From: Pelagicoccus sp.
GTDB lineage: Bacteria > Verrucomicrobiota > Verrucomicrobiia > Opitutales > Opitutaceae
NCBI GenBank assembly: GCA_028284635.1
Contig: JANQRJ010000007.1
Location: forward strand, 1 to 64,000
Length of the DNA: 64,000 nt
Direction of reading: 5' to 3'
The position numbers and the translations under genes were made by a program. The notes beneath the pieces are model-generated. The model was not told the DNA's origin. It searched no databases and worked only from the letters and a program-made list of their open reading frames with translations. Of this stretch, positions 45,113-54,463 are shown piece after piece. Positions within the stretch are counted from its first letter, which is position 1. Each line of letters begins with the position of its first letter.

Positions 45113-45967
45113 ATGCAAAGCTTGCTGCACGAATTCGAAGAAGAGTTGGCGAACCAGCGTCTCGACATTCATTACGTGAAGGAGAATTCCTTCCAGAAAG
45201 GCTTTTCGACGCCACGCGAGGTTATCACGTCGTATCGCTATATTTTGGTCGTGGAGGGTCGGATCAACTACGAGTTCGAGGGGAGGGTGGCGAGTGCCGT
45301 CGCGGGGCAGATCTTGTGGATTCCCGCTTGGAGTCGGCGCAAGTGGTTCGTGGGATCCGACGACGCTCTCGTCCAGAAGTGGGTGATTATCCGGCCTTCG
45401 TTCACCGGTCGGGCTCTCGAGGAGATCTATCGGTACGAGGCGTCGGACTTCCGCTTGGAATTGGCCAGCTTCGAACGAGTGAGACGAGCGCTGTCGGCCG
45501 AGGATCCGGCGCCTTTGTTGGCGGAGGCGGAATTGAAGGCGATGCTGGCTCGCTTCGCTCGCGGGGCGATGCCAGTCATGGAGTCTGGAGCGACCGAAGT
45601 ACTAGAGCCAAACAGGGCTGAGGGGACTCGGGAGGTCAGGCGTTGCGAAAGGCGGCTCAGAGCGAATTTCCACCATCCGCAGGCGATCGACCTTGCAATG
45701 AAGGGGGTTGCGATGAATTCGGATTATTTCCGGCGGCTTTTCAAGCGGGTCACGCGCTTTACCTTGCACCAGTACTTGGCTCGCATTCGCATGCAGCACG
45801 CTCGCTATCTTTTGCATGAGACGACTATGCGAATAGGCGAGATCTCGAACGCGGTGGGCATAGAAGACGCTCGCTATTTCAGTCGCCTGTACGCCCGGTT
45901 CTGGAACCGGGCGCCGTCCCATGATCGCGAATCGGGCGTAGGCAGACGAGCAAGCGCGGCGCTCTAG
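45113..45967 (+). CDS. AraC-family transcriptional regulator
   Basis: The product is 284 residues from MQSLLHEFEEELANQRLDIHYV. The N-terminal cupin-like sensor includes ILVVEGRINYEFEGRVASAVAGQILWIPAW. The C-terminal domain has a first, weakly conserved helix-turn-helix (AIDLAMKGVAMNSDYFRRLFKR) and a second, IGEISNAVGIEDARYFSRLYARF. In-frame codons upstream to 45062 start with TTG and lie in the promoter region, so the later ATG is preferred. It probably regulates the divergent FAD oxidoreductase gene. Confidence 0.88.
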   Translation: MQSLLHEFEEELANQRLDIHYVKENSFQKGFSTPREVITSYRYILVVEGRINYEFEGRVASAVAGQILWIPAWSRRKWFVGSDDALVQKWVIIRPSFTGRALEEIYRYEASDFRLELASFERVRRALSAEDPAPLLAEAELKAMLARFARGAMPVMESGATEVLEPNRAEGTREVRRCERRLRANFHHPQAIDLAMKGVAMNSDYFRRLFKRVTRFTLHQYLARIRMQHARYLLHETTMRIGEISNAVGIEDARYFSRLYARFWNRAPSHDRESGVGRRASAAL

Positions 45968-45980
45968 CTCGTCGGCTCTT

Positions 45981-46023
45981 GGGCTGTACCAAAGGGCGAC
46001 AGCGAAGCCATTTGGTACAGCCC
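45981..46023 (+). terminator. Hairpin downstream of the AraC gene
   Basis: GGGCTGTACCAAA (45981-45993) and TTTGGTACAGCCC (46011-46023) form a 13-bp perfect stem around a 17-nt loop, 13 nt after the stop. No T-run follows. The next 22 nt (CAGGCGACACTTTGAAACAC) match the right end of the decayed element near 22510. Confidence 0.55.
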
Positions 46024-46124
46024 AGGCGACACTTTGAAACACCCCCGCCATAGCTCCCCGCCAATTTAGGAGGGACTCCTATCTTGCAACGCCTGCTTGT
46101 TTCCAAGAGCGTCTACCGCGAGAG

Positions 46125-46496
46125 ATGAAGATAGACCATGTTCAACTGTCGATGCCGCCAGGTAGAGAGCCGGCAGCAAGAGAATATTTCGTCGGAATCC
46201 TGGGGATGAAAGAAGAGGACAAGCCCGAGCCTTACGCTTCGCGCAGCGGCTGCTGGTTCAGCAAGGGAGAGGCCATTGTCCGTATGGGTGTAGAGAGCGA
46301 TTTCGCTCCGCAGAAGCAGGCTCACCCCGCATTCGTGTTCGAGGACTTGTCGGACTTGGCGGAGAGGCTTATCGAAAAGGGCTATCCGGTGGGATGGGAT
46401 GAATCTCTGTCGGATCGCAAGCACTTCTACACATGCGATCCTTTCGGCAACCGGATCGAGTTTCTGCGCGATGGCGACGGCTTTACGCAGAAGTAA
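46125..46496 (+). CDS. VOC (glyoxalase/bleomycin-resistance) superfamily protein
   Basis: The product is 123 residues, one vicinal-oxygen-chelate unit of two beta-alpha-beta-beta-beta modules. Visible features are KIDHVQLSMPPGREPAAREYFVGILGM at the start, HPAFVFEDLSDLAERLIEKG in the middle, and the C-terminal HFYTCDPFGNRIEFL, where the Glu is a usual metal ligand. The substrate is unknown. Its 3' end converges on corA with a 20-bp gap. Confidence 0.9.
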   Translation: MKIDHVQLSMPPGREPAAREYFVGILGMKEEDKPEPYASRSGCWFSKGEAIVRMGVESDFAPQKQAHPAFVFEDLSDLAERLIEKGYPVGWDESLSDRKHFYTCDPFGNRIEFLRDGDGFTQK

Positions 46497-46516
46497 GGCA
46501 GGCAAGCTCCAGTCCG

Positions 46517-47683
46517 CTACTTTCCGATCCAGCCTTTGCGTTTGAAGTACCAGAGCAGTCCAAGGGTGCAGGTGGCGCAAGCTCCGAGGAACACGGGGTA
46601 GGAATATCGCCAGCCGAGCTCTGGTATGAATTGGAAGTTCATGCCATACACGCCGGCGAGAAAAGTGATGGGCAGGAAGAGGCTGGCCATGATGGTGAGG
46701 GCTTTCATGACTTCGTTCATCCGATTCGACACAGTCGACATATAGAAGTCTTGCAGCCCGTTGGCCATCTCGCGGCAGCTTTCCACTAGGTCGATTATCT
46801 GCGTCGCGTGATCCTGTACGTCGCGCAGGTAGGTTTTGACCTTCTTCTCGACGGGCGAGTCGTCATCGACGAGTTTGCTGGCGAGTTCGCGCATGGGCCA
46901 AGTAGCGCGACGCAGGCCGTAGAGTTCCCGTTTTATCAAGTAGATGCTTTGCTGAACGTGCGGCTTCGGATCGGTCATGGCTTGCTCCTCAAGAGTATTG
47001 AGAGCATCGCCATAGCGTTCGAGGATGGGAAAGACGTTGTCGACCACCGCATCGATCAGAGCATAGACGAGGTACCAGATGCTGAATTTTCTGAAGCGCG
47101 CCTCGGGCTTTTCGATGCGCTTGCGGATGGGATCCCAGACGTCGCCTTTTCGTTCCTGAAAGGTGATGACCAGATCTGCCATGACGATGATGCTGACTTG
47201 TTCGCTCACTAGGGCGTCGTCTTCGATGCGAGACATCCGGACGACGATCAGGCTGTGGTCTTCATAGGGTTCAAGTTTAGGACGCTGATGGGTATTGAGC
47301 GCGTCTTCCGCTGCGAGGGTATGAAAGCCGTAAGTCTTGCGCAGCTCGTTGATAATATAGGGATGCAGGCCTTCGACGTTTATCCAACGTCGGTTGCAGC
47401 CCTCGGGACGGGGATGGGCAATCAATTCCTCGACTTCGGCGAAACTCTGTTGGGCAAAGCCGATATTGCCGTAGTCGATACAATGCAGTCCGACGGCGCC
47501 TGGTTTGGGAGCGCGGTCGACGCCCGCCGCGTTTTCAATGCCGGGCGAAGCGGATACGCTGTGGGTTGAGCTGCCGCTTTCGCGAGCTACAGAACCGAAG
47601 GGGCTTGTGACGAGCTTTCCGATCGAGGAGAGCGTTCCACTCAGCTGACGGACGAGGAACGACTCTTTTTCAGGGTCGGCCAT
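46517..47683 (-). CDS. corA: CorA-type magnesium/cobalt transporter
   Basis: The product is 388 residues: a large cytoplasmic N-terminal funnel domain followed by two C-terminal transmembrane helices. The signature GMN is in FLAGVYGMNFQFIPE, ahead of the last helix (YPVFLGACATCTLGLLWYFKRKGW). YALIDAVVDNVFPILERYGDALNTLEEQ and the stalk helix are also family-typical. The N-terminal ~60 residues are extra and Ser-rich. It sits 3 nt after the small secreted protein gene, so it is probably co-transcribed with it. Confidence 0.93.
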   Translation of the reverse strand: MADPEKESFLVRQLSGTLSSIGKLVTSPFGSVARESGSSTHSVSASPGIENAAGVDRAPKPGAVGLHCIDYGNIGFAQQSFAEVEELIAHPRPEGCNRRWINVEGLHPYIINELRKTYGFHTLAAEDALNTHQRPKLEPYEDHSLIVVRMSRIEDDALVSEQVSIIVMADLVITFQERKGDVWDPIRKRIEKPEARFRKFSIWYLVYALIDAVVDNVFPILERYGDALNTLEEQAMTDPKPHVQQSIYLIKRELYGLRRATWPMRELASKLVDDDSPVEKKVKTYLRDVQDHATQIIDLVESCREMANGLQDFYMSTVSNRMNEVMKALTIMASLFLPITFLAGVYGMNFQFIPELGWRYSYPVFLGACATCTLGLLWYFKRKGWIGK

Positions 47684-47686
47684 GCG

Positions 47687-48103
47687 TCACAGGTCCGTTT
47701 TCTTCAGGTGGAGAATAAGCGCTCCATCCATATAGTATTCGACGTAGTTTCCGGCAGTGACGACCCAGTCGGTGTATTGGTTGGGCGCCTTGCCTTGGTT
47801 GGCCGGAGAGACGAGTTCGAACTCGCCGTTGTGCCATTTGCGGTACCCGTTTTTGTTGCCGCTGGAATTCTTGAGGATGATCTCCCGTTCCTTGTAGTCC
47901 GGGTTGAGGAGCAGGTAGATGCGGCCGTTCTCTTCGACGAACTTGACGTCTTTCACGATGTTCTGATCGCGAACGAGGGCGGTGTAGGGGCCGAAGGTTT
48001 CGAGTGGGGCGGTCGGCGCTTCGCCGCCGGCCTTGCCCGAGAGGGCGAGCAGCAGGGCGCAGAAGAGCGATAGGGGAATTCGTAGAGCGAGAGACGGTTT
48101 CAT
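47687..48103 (-). CDS. Small secreted protein of unknown function
   Basis: The product is 138 residues with a signal peptide (LALRIPLSLFCALLLALSGKAGG). The mature part is beta-rich and moderately charged (VRDQNIVKDVKFVEENGRIYLLLNPDYKE, ending YVEYYMDGALILHLKKTDL). No family is recognised. It lies 71 bp after the beta-helix protein gene and 3 nt before corA on the same strand. Confidence 0.65.
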   Translation of the reverse strand: MKPSLALRIPLSLFCALLLALSGKAGGEAPTAPLETFGPYTALVRDQNIVKDVKFVEENGRIYLLLNPDYKEREIILKNSSGNKNGYRKWHNGEFELVSPANQGKAPNQYTDWVVTAGNYVEYYMDGALILHLKKTDL

Positions 48104-48174
48104 AGGCGTGCGGGTGTTGCAGGTGAGCTCGTTGCAACGATGCGGATCTCGCGCCGCTTCGCAAGCCTAGGCAG

Positions 48175-49230
48175 CTACGTTTCGAGCAAAGTTCCGACGT
48201 TGTTTTCGATGACGACGTTTTCGCCGTGCTCGCCGAGGTCCACGATCAGTTTCTTCAATGAACCGTCGTTCATAACGTTGTTCGTAATCACGCTGTTTTT
48301 GAGGCGTCTCAGTATCATGGATACGTCTGGAGAGAATTCGCCGCTGGCTCGGTCGTTTCGTCCGGCATGCATGGCGTTTTGTCCGAATACGAGGCCCTCC
48401 GCTCCATCGGCGATCATTTGGACGGATTCGTTTTCGCCGAGCTCTCCCCAATTGGGGGCTCCGCTGCGGTAGATGACGTTGCCGGTGGCCGTCATGTTGC
48501 GGCAAGGCACGTCGCCCCGCATGAGGAAGGCGATGCCGGGGCCGCCGGAGCGATCGATGTAGTTGCCGGTAAAGTTGTAGTGGCCTCCTCCATGCACTTG
48601 GATGCCGGCCTGGCGGTTCCACTCGACTCGGTTGCTGGTGAAGGTGATGGAGGCGTTCTTGTCGAAGGTGTTGAAGCCCGCCTTGCGGTTGCCTGAGAGC
48701 CAATTGTCGAGGATGAAGCCGTCCCAGCCGTGCAGGTTGATGCCGTTGCCTTCGTTGTGGCTTACCATGTTGTGGCGGATGCTAAAGCACCAGATCCGGT
48801 TGAGGTGGATGCCGTCGCCGGTGAAGTTCGAGATGCGGCAGCGTTCGATGCGGAAGGCTTCCTCGGACTCGCCAAAGCCGGGTTTGTCTACGCCGATGCC
48901 GTGGATGCCTTGGCCGAGCGACTGGCCATCCAGGCAGAGCCCATTCACTGTGGAGCCTTTTGCTGAGGTAAGGTCCAGCAGGCACGAGGCGCTGGGGTCG
49001 TTGAGGCGCAGAATGGAGCCGCCGAATTCGCGAAAGCTCCAGGTCGGCTCTCCGACCAGCCCGACCTTGGCTGGCAAATAGAGCCTGCTGGTCAAATAGA
49101 CTCCAGCCGGTACGAACACGGTCGCCTCGTGTTCAGTAGCCTTGAGCAACGCAGTTTGGATTGCGGCAGTACAGTCGGTCTTCGCGTCACCGACGGCTCC
49201 GAAGTCCAAGATGCTGAGGGAAGCTTTCAT
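48175..49230 (-). CDS. Right-handed beta-helix protein (pectate lyase 3/GH28-like)
   Basis: The product is 351 residues from MKASLSILDFGAVGDAKTDCTAAIQTAL, a classic pectate_lyase_3 beginning (FGAxGDGxTDxTxAIQxAl). FVPAGVYLTSRLYLPAKV follows, then parallel beta-helix coils with repeated N-rich turns (DGIHLNRIWCFSIRHNMVSHNEGNGINLHG, NRKAGFNTFDKNASITFTSN). An earlier in-frame start at 49317 has no family support. No signal peptide is evident from this start, so it may be cytoplasmic or exported by another route. The enzymatic function, if any, is unproven. Confidence 0.82.
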   Translation of the reverse strand: MKASLSILDFGAVGDAKTDCTAAIQTALLKATEHEATVFVPAGVYLTSRLYLPAKVGLVGEPTWSFREFGGSILRLNDPSASCLLDLTSAKGSTVNGLCLDGQSLGQGIHGIGVDKPGFGESEEAFRIERCRISNFTGDGIHLNRIWCFSIRHNMVSHNEGNGINLHGWDGFILDNWLSGNRKAGFNTFDKNASITFTSNRVEWNRQAGIQVHGGGHYNFTGNYIDRSGGPGIAFLMRGDVPCRNMTATGNVIYRSGAPNWGELGENESVQMIADGAEGLVFGQNAMHAGRNDRASGEFSPDVSMILRRLKNSVITNNVMNDGSLKKLIVDLGEHGENVVIENNVGTLLET

Positions 49231-49280
49231 ACGCGCACGGTGCGGCCTCAGGCTCTCGTTGCAAAGAGATTCAACAAAAT

Positions 49281-49343
49281 GAAATCGCCACGCTCGCCCA
49301 GCCCTACCCCGCGGCAAGACCGCGGGGAATGTCTAGCGGATTC
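49281..49343. repeat. Family D hairpin element, intact copy
   Basis: The core hairpin is CCCCGCGG (49307-49314), loop CAAGA, CCGCGGGG (49320-49327). Flanks GAAATCGCCACGCTCGCCCAGCC... and ...AATGTCTAGCGGATTCAA also match, in inverted orientation, 61833-62035. There the loop is interrupted by a family B element. It lies between the PFOR gene stop and the beta-helix gene start. Confidence 0.9.
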
Positions 49344-49400
49344 AACTTACATTCCTGCTTGCGGGAATGGATGGCGGGACCGCGCCGATCGCTAGCGCTT

Positions 49401-52400
49401 TCAGACTTTCGCGGGCGTTAGCTGGAGCTCCTCTCCTTTGTCGAGATTGGCGAGGAATTCCTTTTGGGCCTGGTAGTCCTTGTTTTCGATCCCGGCTCGG
49501 CTTTGCAGGAGGCGCCATGCCTTGCGGCGCTCGACGACGAAGAGGACCATCTGGCGGCTGAGCTTCATGGGGACATGCTTGCCGTTTCCGGCGTCGAAAA
49601 TGATGTAGGAGCCGAAATCGGGAATATAGGCCTTGTTTTGCGGATCGCGGTAGCGGCGCTGGACGATGTCCTGCTGGGTGACGCGTTGTAGAAGGCTTTC
49701 GAGCGGCTCCATGTGGGCGACCTCTTCCGTATTCGCTTTTTTGATATGCTGGCGGAAGCGGGCTTCAGTAGCGCACCAGTGCGCGGTGGTGAAGGAGTAA
49801 GGCTCTTTCGTTTCGCTGTACTTGGCCTGCCACCAGTCTCGATCCGGGTTCTTGTTGCCTTTGAGGCTGAGGGCTTCCTGGTAGGATTCGCCGAGCCGAG
49901 GGTCGAAGACGAACTCGGGCAAGCCGCGGCTGTCTCGGGCCATAGTGGCCTGGGTGGTGGCCATGTTGTCGGCTACGCCGTGCTCGGGCTGGCAGGTGGT
50001 GTAGCTTTGGAAGTAGGCTACGCCGCGGTACTTGAGACCTTCGAGGATGGAGTTGTAGAGCTTGACGGGATCCGCCATCGAGACTTGAGCCAGGTAGGGC
50101 GAGCCGTGCCCGTTCATGAAACACTCGGCGATGTTCTTCATCTCGCTAAGCTTGCCTTGGCTCGCGGCGCCGACCTGGTTCATGTCGAAGCCTCCCGTCA
50201 TCGGGCTGTGCTCGGAATTCTGGCCTCCAGTGTTTGAATACACTTGAGTGTCGAGCATGAGCAGCTTCACGTTGGGACGATTCTGTAGGATGACTTTGGA
50301 TACGTTTTGGAATCCAATGTCGCCCATGCCGCCATCGCCGCCTATGCACCAGACCTTTGGCAGCTCGGCGATTTCCTGATCGGTCATCAGAGCGTCGCTG
50401 AAGTGCGTGTAGTCGAAGAGCTCGGCTTGGTCGAGGACGGCGCCGCCCGTCAGGCAGTCGGCCATGCGTTCCGGGATGATAGAGCGGCGGGCGTTGTCGA
50501 CGATGAAGGATTCGCCCATCATCCAGCTGATGGTGGCTCCGTCCTGAAAGAGGGAGTTCATCCACGGGTAGGGATGCGGGTTGTTTGGAGGCGTGGAGCC
50601 GTAGACGGTGTTGCACCCAGTGTGGGCTCCCATGGCCATTACGGCCATGCCGTTGGAGAGGCGACCGTCGACGCTTTTCAGTTGCTTGTGGTTGAAGGCA
50701 TCCTGCTCCATAGCGGTGGCGATGGCCTCGATGGCTTCCGCGTCGGTGATCTCGCCGTGCGCCGCGAGTCGCTCGAGGGTATCGGATTCCGAGTCGCCTC
50801 CAAGGCCCATGATCACGGTGGCGACGATGCGCTTCCAGACGGCGTGGCTCTGGGGGTCGTCCTCTGCCAGCTTCCTGACCAATGCCAGTCCTTCGCTGCG
50901 GAGCTTGGCGACCTTCTCGCTGAGCCGGTCCGCCTTCTTGTGATAGAGCGGGCGCATATAGGCTTCGGTGACAGAGGCTACGGCGCTGAGCACTGGCTTT
51001 TCGCCGCAGCCGGCGCAGGCTCCGTCGCCGCAGGCGAGCGCTTCGTAGTTGCGCTTGACCATGAGGTGGTTGCGCCAGGCGGCGGGGCGGGAGGCCTCAG
51101 GGGAGGCGTCCTTATAGAGGCCGAGGTACTTTTGCTCGGTATCGGGAAGGAGTTTGAGGAATTCGGATGCGGAGAGGATCTCGGCATTGTAATCCTCGGT
51201 GTCCTCGACCATGCGCAGGGCATTGTGGTCGCCGCATTCTACGACGCAGAGGCCGCAGCCTTTGCAGAGGTCGGAGACGAAGATGGAGAAGAGGCCGCCG
51301 GCGCCTTGGGCTTTGCGTTCGAGCGAGAGGAAGACCGCAGGCACTTTGAGGTAGGCGAGCGGCAGGATCTTGAGGATCTCGTCGAGCTGTCCGACAGCTT
51401 CGGGCGAGACTTTGGAGTCCTCCCTGAGGATTTCCATGACCAGGTCGCGTACAGACTCGCCGTCCTTCTTCTTGGCGTTGTCGAGCATGCGGGTCCGGAT
51501 GGCTTGGTCGATGTCGGGGATCGCTTCGAAGATGAGCTCGCGCTGAGCGGGCTCGAGGACGTAGTTTTCCACCGCAGTCTTGAGTACGGTGGTCAGATCC
51601 TGGGCGGTGTTTGGGAGCGCGGAGTCTGGGCACGAGGTGATGCATGCCATGCACTGGGTGCAGTTTTCGGGATAGTAGCGTGGGGTTTCGCGGCGGGCTC
51701 CATACTTCGAAGTGGTCGCTCCGGTGGCGGCGGGAATCATGCCGACGGAGGCGAGCGGGGAGGCGGGTTGGTCGTAGCCCAGACCGGAGCGGTATTCCTG
51801 GTCGAAGGTCTCGGTCTTGAACATGGGGATGCGGTCGGGCTGTTGGCCGTGCGGGGCGCTGCCGAGCGAGCGTCCAGAGTCGCAGTTGGGGAGCAGGAGC
51901 TCGCCGCGGAGCGAGGAGCTGTCGGGCGCTTCGACCGTTCCGTGCGGTACTTCCTGAAGTCGGGAGGCGCCTTGCATCATGACTTGCATGTTGGACTCGA
52001 TGACGGCTTCGCCGAACTTGCCGAACTTCTTCTTGTACTGGTCGCGGACGACCTCCTGGAAGCGCTCGTCGTCGATGCCGAAGTTCTTCAGGAATGGGGA
52101 TACCTTGAAGAAGGCGCCGAGAAAGGCGTTGCCTTGCATGCGGAGCTGGAGATCGGGGCGCGAGGTGGCTTGCTTGGCGATGTCGAAACCGGGCAGGATG
52201 AAGATGCGGATCTTCTTGTCTATGATCTCTTGGCGGTGCTTTTCCGGGATGCGTTGCCAGGCCTTTTCGGGGCTTTCGGCGGATTCCCAAACGAAGGCGC
52301 CGCCTTCGACGAGGCCTTCGAGCGGGTTGATGTGGGTGAAGGCCTTTGGATCGCAGCAGAGGACGACGTCGACGTGGCGCAGGTCGCAGTTGACGCGGAC

Positions 52401-54020
52401 GCGTTCGGGCGCAGCGGTGAGGAAGTAGGAAGTGGGCGAGCCCTTCTTTTCGGATCCGTACTTGGGATTGGCGGATACGTGGATGACTTCCTCGGGATTG
52501 CCGTTCGCATCGAAGAGCTTGTCCCGGTCGGCGACGTACGAACCGAATTCGCCGATGATCTCAGCGAGGTTCTTGCCGGTGGTGATCATGCCCCAGCCGC
52601 CGATGGAATGGAGGCGCACGGCGATGGCGCCGTCCGGCAGGAGCGATGGCGTCTCGTCGGAACAGACGGAGTAGGGGTGGTCGACGCCGAGATTGAAGAA
52701 GGTGATGCCGTCCTCAGAGGTCTTGCCATCCTGGCGGGCACGGTTTTCGGCTACGAATTCGTAGGCTCCGATGACGTGCTCGGGGCGGAAGTCTCGCGAA
52801 CCGAGTCCGTAGACGCCGGCATAGCTGCGGGGCGCTTCGCTTGGCTCGATAGCGGGCAAGCCTTCGCGTTGGGGAAAGCCTGGTTGGTTGTAGCTTTGGG
52901 TGAGGGCGGCGCGGATTTCGCGAGCGAGCGGGTTGTCGCCTGCGAGAGGCTCGTCGGTGCGTTCCAGGATGATGGCTGCGCGCTTGCCTTTGAGGGCCTT
53001 CACAATAGCGGCCCGTGGGAAGGGGCGCAGGGTGTTGATGTGGACGGAGCCGACCTTGGCTCCGCGAGTCTTGCGGAGGTGATCGACTGCGGCTTCGATG
53101 TTTTCGGCAGCGGAGCCTAGACTGACGAAAGTGATCTCGGCATCGTCGTTGCGGTACTCGCTCACGAGACCGTAGTGGCGACCGGTGAGCAGTCCCCACT
53201 CGGCGTAGGCGTCTTCGAGCATGCCGAGGATGGGCTCCGCGAAATTGTCCCTGCGAGCGACGACGCCGTTCATGTAGTGCTCCTGGTTCTGTACCGGACC
53301 GAGCAGGGCCGGGTTGGCGAGATCGATGACGCGGGGTACGCGGAGACGGGTGGGGCCGAAGAGGGTCCTCTGCGCTTCGGTGGGGCAGGGAATCCGGTCC
53401 TCGGGCGAGCCGAGGAATTCGCGCAGGAGATCGGACTCGTGCTTGAGGAAAGTGCGCTCGAGATGGGAGGTGAGAAAGCCGTCCTGGATGTTCATGCCGG
53501 GCGTAAGCGAGAGCTCGGTGACTTTACGCAGGATAACGGCCTGGTCGGCTGCCTGTTGGGCGTCCTTGGCGAAGAGCATGATCCAGCCGGTATCGAGAGC
53601 GGCGTAGATGTCGTCGTGACCGCAGTGGACGTTGAGAGCATGTTTGGTCAGAGCGCGGGCGGCAACTTCGAGCACCATGGCGCTCATCTTGCCCGGAGCG
53701 TGGTAGTACTGCTCGAGGGCGTAGACGATACCTTGTCCGGAAGTGAAATTGACGACTCGCTTGCCGGTGACGGAGTGGGCGATGGCGCCGCCCATGGCTG
53801 CGTGTTCGCCCTCCGCCTCAATAGCGAGAATGGGCCGCCCGAAGACGTTGAGCTGTCCTTTTGCTCGGGAGAGCTCGAACATCTCGCCCATCTCGGTCGA
53901 GGGCGTAATCGGATAGAAGACTCCCGCTTCGGCCACGCGGGCTTCAGTGTAGAGGGAAACCAGTTGGTTGCCGTTGGTAGTGATCCGGGTGCCGGGATAC
54001 TTCGGTTTTGCTGCGATCAT
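49401..54020 (-). CDS. Pyruvate:ferredoxin (flavodoxin) oxidoreductase, extended form
   Basis: The enzyme oxidises pyruvate with CoA to acetyl-CoA and CO2, reducing ferredoxin or flavodoxin. The product is 1539 residues, against about 1200 for typical single-chain PFORs. Order: domain I (VSLYTEARVAEAGVFYPITPST), domain II, the gamma domain (GGWGMITTGKNLAEIIG), 4Fe-4S sites CTQCMACITSCPDS (about 787) and CKGCGLCVVECG (about 917), proximal cluster residues CGDGACAGCGEK (about 995), and the TPP/Mg site CIGGDGGMGDIGFQN (about 1227). The extra length lies mainly between the two ferredoxin sites and between the proximal cluster and the TPP domain. It stands alone, with a 443-bp upstream region. Confidence 0.93.
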   Translation of the reverse strand: MIAAKPKYPGTRITTNGNQLVSLYTEARVAEAGVFYPITPSTEMGEMFELSRAKGQLNVFGRPILAIEAEGEHAAMGGAIAHSVTGKRVVNFTSGQGIVYALEQYYHAPGKMSAMVLEVAARALTKHALNVHCGHDDIYAALDTGWIMLFAKDAQQAADQAVILRKVTELSLTPGMNIQDGFLTSHLERTFLKHESDLLREFLGSPEDRIPCPTEAQRTLFGPTRLRVPRVIDLANPALLGPVQNQEHYMNGVVARRDNFAEPILGMLEDAYAEWGLLTGRHYGLVSEYRNDDAEITFVSLGSAAENIEAAVDHLRKTRGAKVGSVHINTLRPFPRAAIVKALKGKRAAIILERTDEPLAGDNPLAREIRAALTQSYNQPGFPQREGLPAIEPSEAPRSYAGVYGLGSRDFRPEHVIGAYEFVAENRARQDGKTSEDGITFFNLGVDHPYSVCSDETPSLLPDGAIAVRLHSIGGWGMITTGKNLAEIIGEFGSYVADRDKLFDANGNPEEVIHVSANPKYGSEKKGSPTSYFLTAAPERVRVNCDLRHVDVVLCCDPKAFTHINPLEGLVEGGAFVWESAESPEKAWQRIPEKHRQEIIDKKIRIFILPGFDIAKQATSRPDLQLRMQGNAFLGAFFKVSPFLKNFGIDDERFQEVVRDQYKKKFGKFGEAVIESNMQVMMQGASRLQEVPHGTVEAPDSSSLRGELLLPNCDSGRSLGSAPHGQQPDRIPMFKTETFDQEYRSGLGYDQPASPLASVGMIPAATGATTSKYGARRETPRYYPENCTQCMACITSCPDSALPNTAQDLTTVLKTAVENYVLEPAQRELIFEAIPDIDQAIRTRMLDNAKKKDGESVRDLVMEILREDSKVSPEAVGQLDEILKILPLAYLKVPAVFLSLERKAQGAGGLFSIFVSDLCKGCGLCVVECGDHNALRMVEDTEDYNAEILSASEFLKLLPDTEQKYLGLYKDASPEASRPAAWRNHLMVKRNYEALACGDGACAGCGEKPVLSAVASVTEAYMRPLYHKKADRLSEKVAKLRSEGLALVRKLAEDDPQSHAVWKRIVATVIMGLGGDSESDTLERLAAHGEITDAEAIEAIATAMEQDAFNHKQLKSVDGRLSNGMAVMAMGAHTGCNTVYGSTPPNNPHPYPWMNSLFQDGATISWMMGESFIVDNARRSIIPERMADCLTGGAVLDQAELFDYTHFSDALMTDQEIAELPKVWCIGGDGGMGDIGFQNVSKVILQNRPNVKLLMLDTQVYSNTGGQNSEHSPMTGGFDMNQVGAASQGKLSEMKNIAECFMNGHGSPYLAQVSMADPVKLYNSILEGLKYRGVAYFQSYTTCQPEHGVADNMATTQATMARDSRGLPEFVFDPRLGESYQEALSLKGNKNPDRDWWQAKYSETKEPYSFTTAHWCATEARFRQHIKKANTEEVAHMEPLESLLQRVTQQDIVQRRYRDPQNKAYIPDFGSYIIFDAGNGKHVPMKLSRQMVLFVVERRKAWRLLQSRAGIENKDYQAQKEFLANLDKGEELQLTPAKV

Positions 54021-54463
54021 TTTCCTGCGATGCTTTGGTGTAGGGAGCGTGCGCTCTTGGTATTAGGTCAGCTGGCCTTGGGTGGGCTTCGAACGTAAAA
54101 TTCTGATTCTCGGTATATCAGCTCGCTGAATAAAGACAAAAAAGTAAGTTTATAATTCTTTGCCAACAGTCGGCCTTCAGTCCGCGGCCAAATCTTCTTT
54201 GGCATGCTGGTCTGGGCATCGGCTATTTAGCTAGATGGTTTGAACGGCTGGAAATGTAGGGCCGGCGCTTGTCGCCGTGCCGCGGCAGTTTGATCCATTC
54301 TCTGCCATTCGACAAGCTCAAGGTCTGCGCCGGTACTGCGGCAGGCGCCGGCCCTACGAATATCATTTAGCTAAGTAGAGCTAGGAGCTATCTCGCGAGA
54401 GACGGGGCTTGAAACCTGGCGTTTGGCCGTGACTGTGGGTCATTTTCCGAGACGGGAGAAATT
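54021..54463. other. Intergenic region between divergent PFOR and LpxC-like genes
   Basis: This 443-bp gap holds an AT-rich block (about 54095-54160) likely to include the PFOR promoter. The family C element at 54256-54356 is listed separately. About 100 bp precede the LpxC-like start and end with GAGACGGGAGAA near the expected ribosome-binding site. Confidence 0.55.
54256..54356. repeat. Family C palindromic element (copy 2)
   Basis: GTAGGGCCGGCGC at the left end and GGCGCCGGCCCTAC at the right end are reverse complements. Internal CCGCGGCAG and CTGCGGCAG form a second stem. A CATTCGACAAGCTCAAGG segment occupies the centre, matching the GAGCTCAGGG-type core inside other elements. Confidence 0.8.

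Noticed and set aside
50307..53120. Very long (937-codon) plus-strand frame opposite the PFOR gene
   Set aside because: It is the antisense shadow of a GC-rich gene. The minus-strand product has all PFOR motifs, while the plus-strand one has none.
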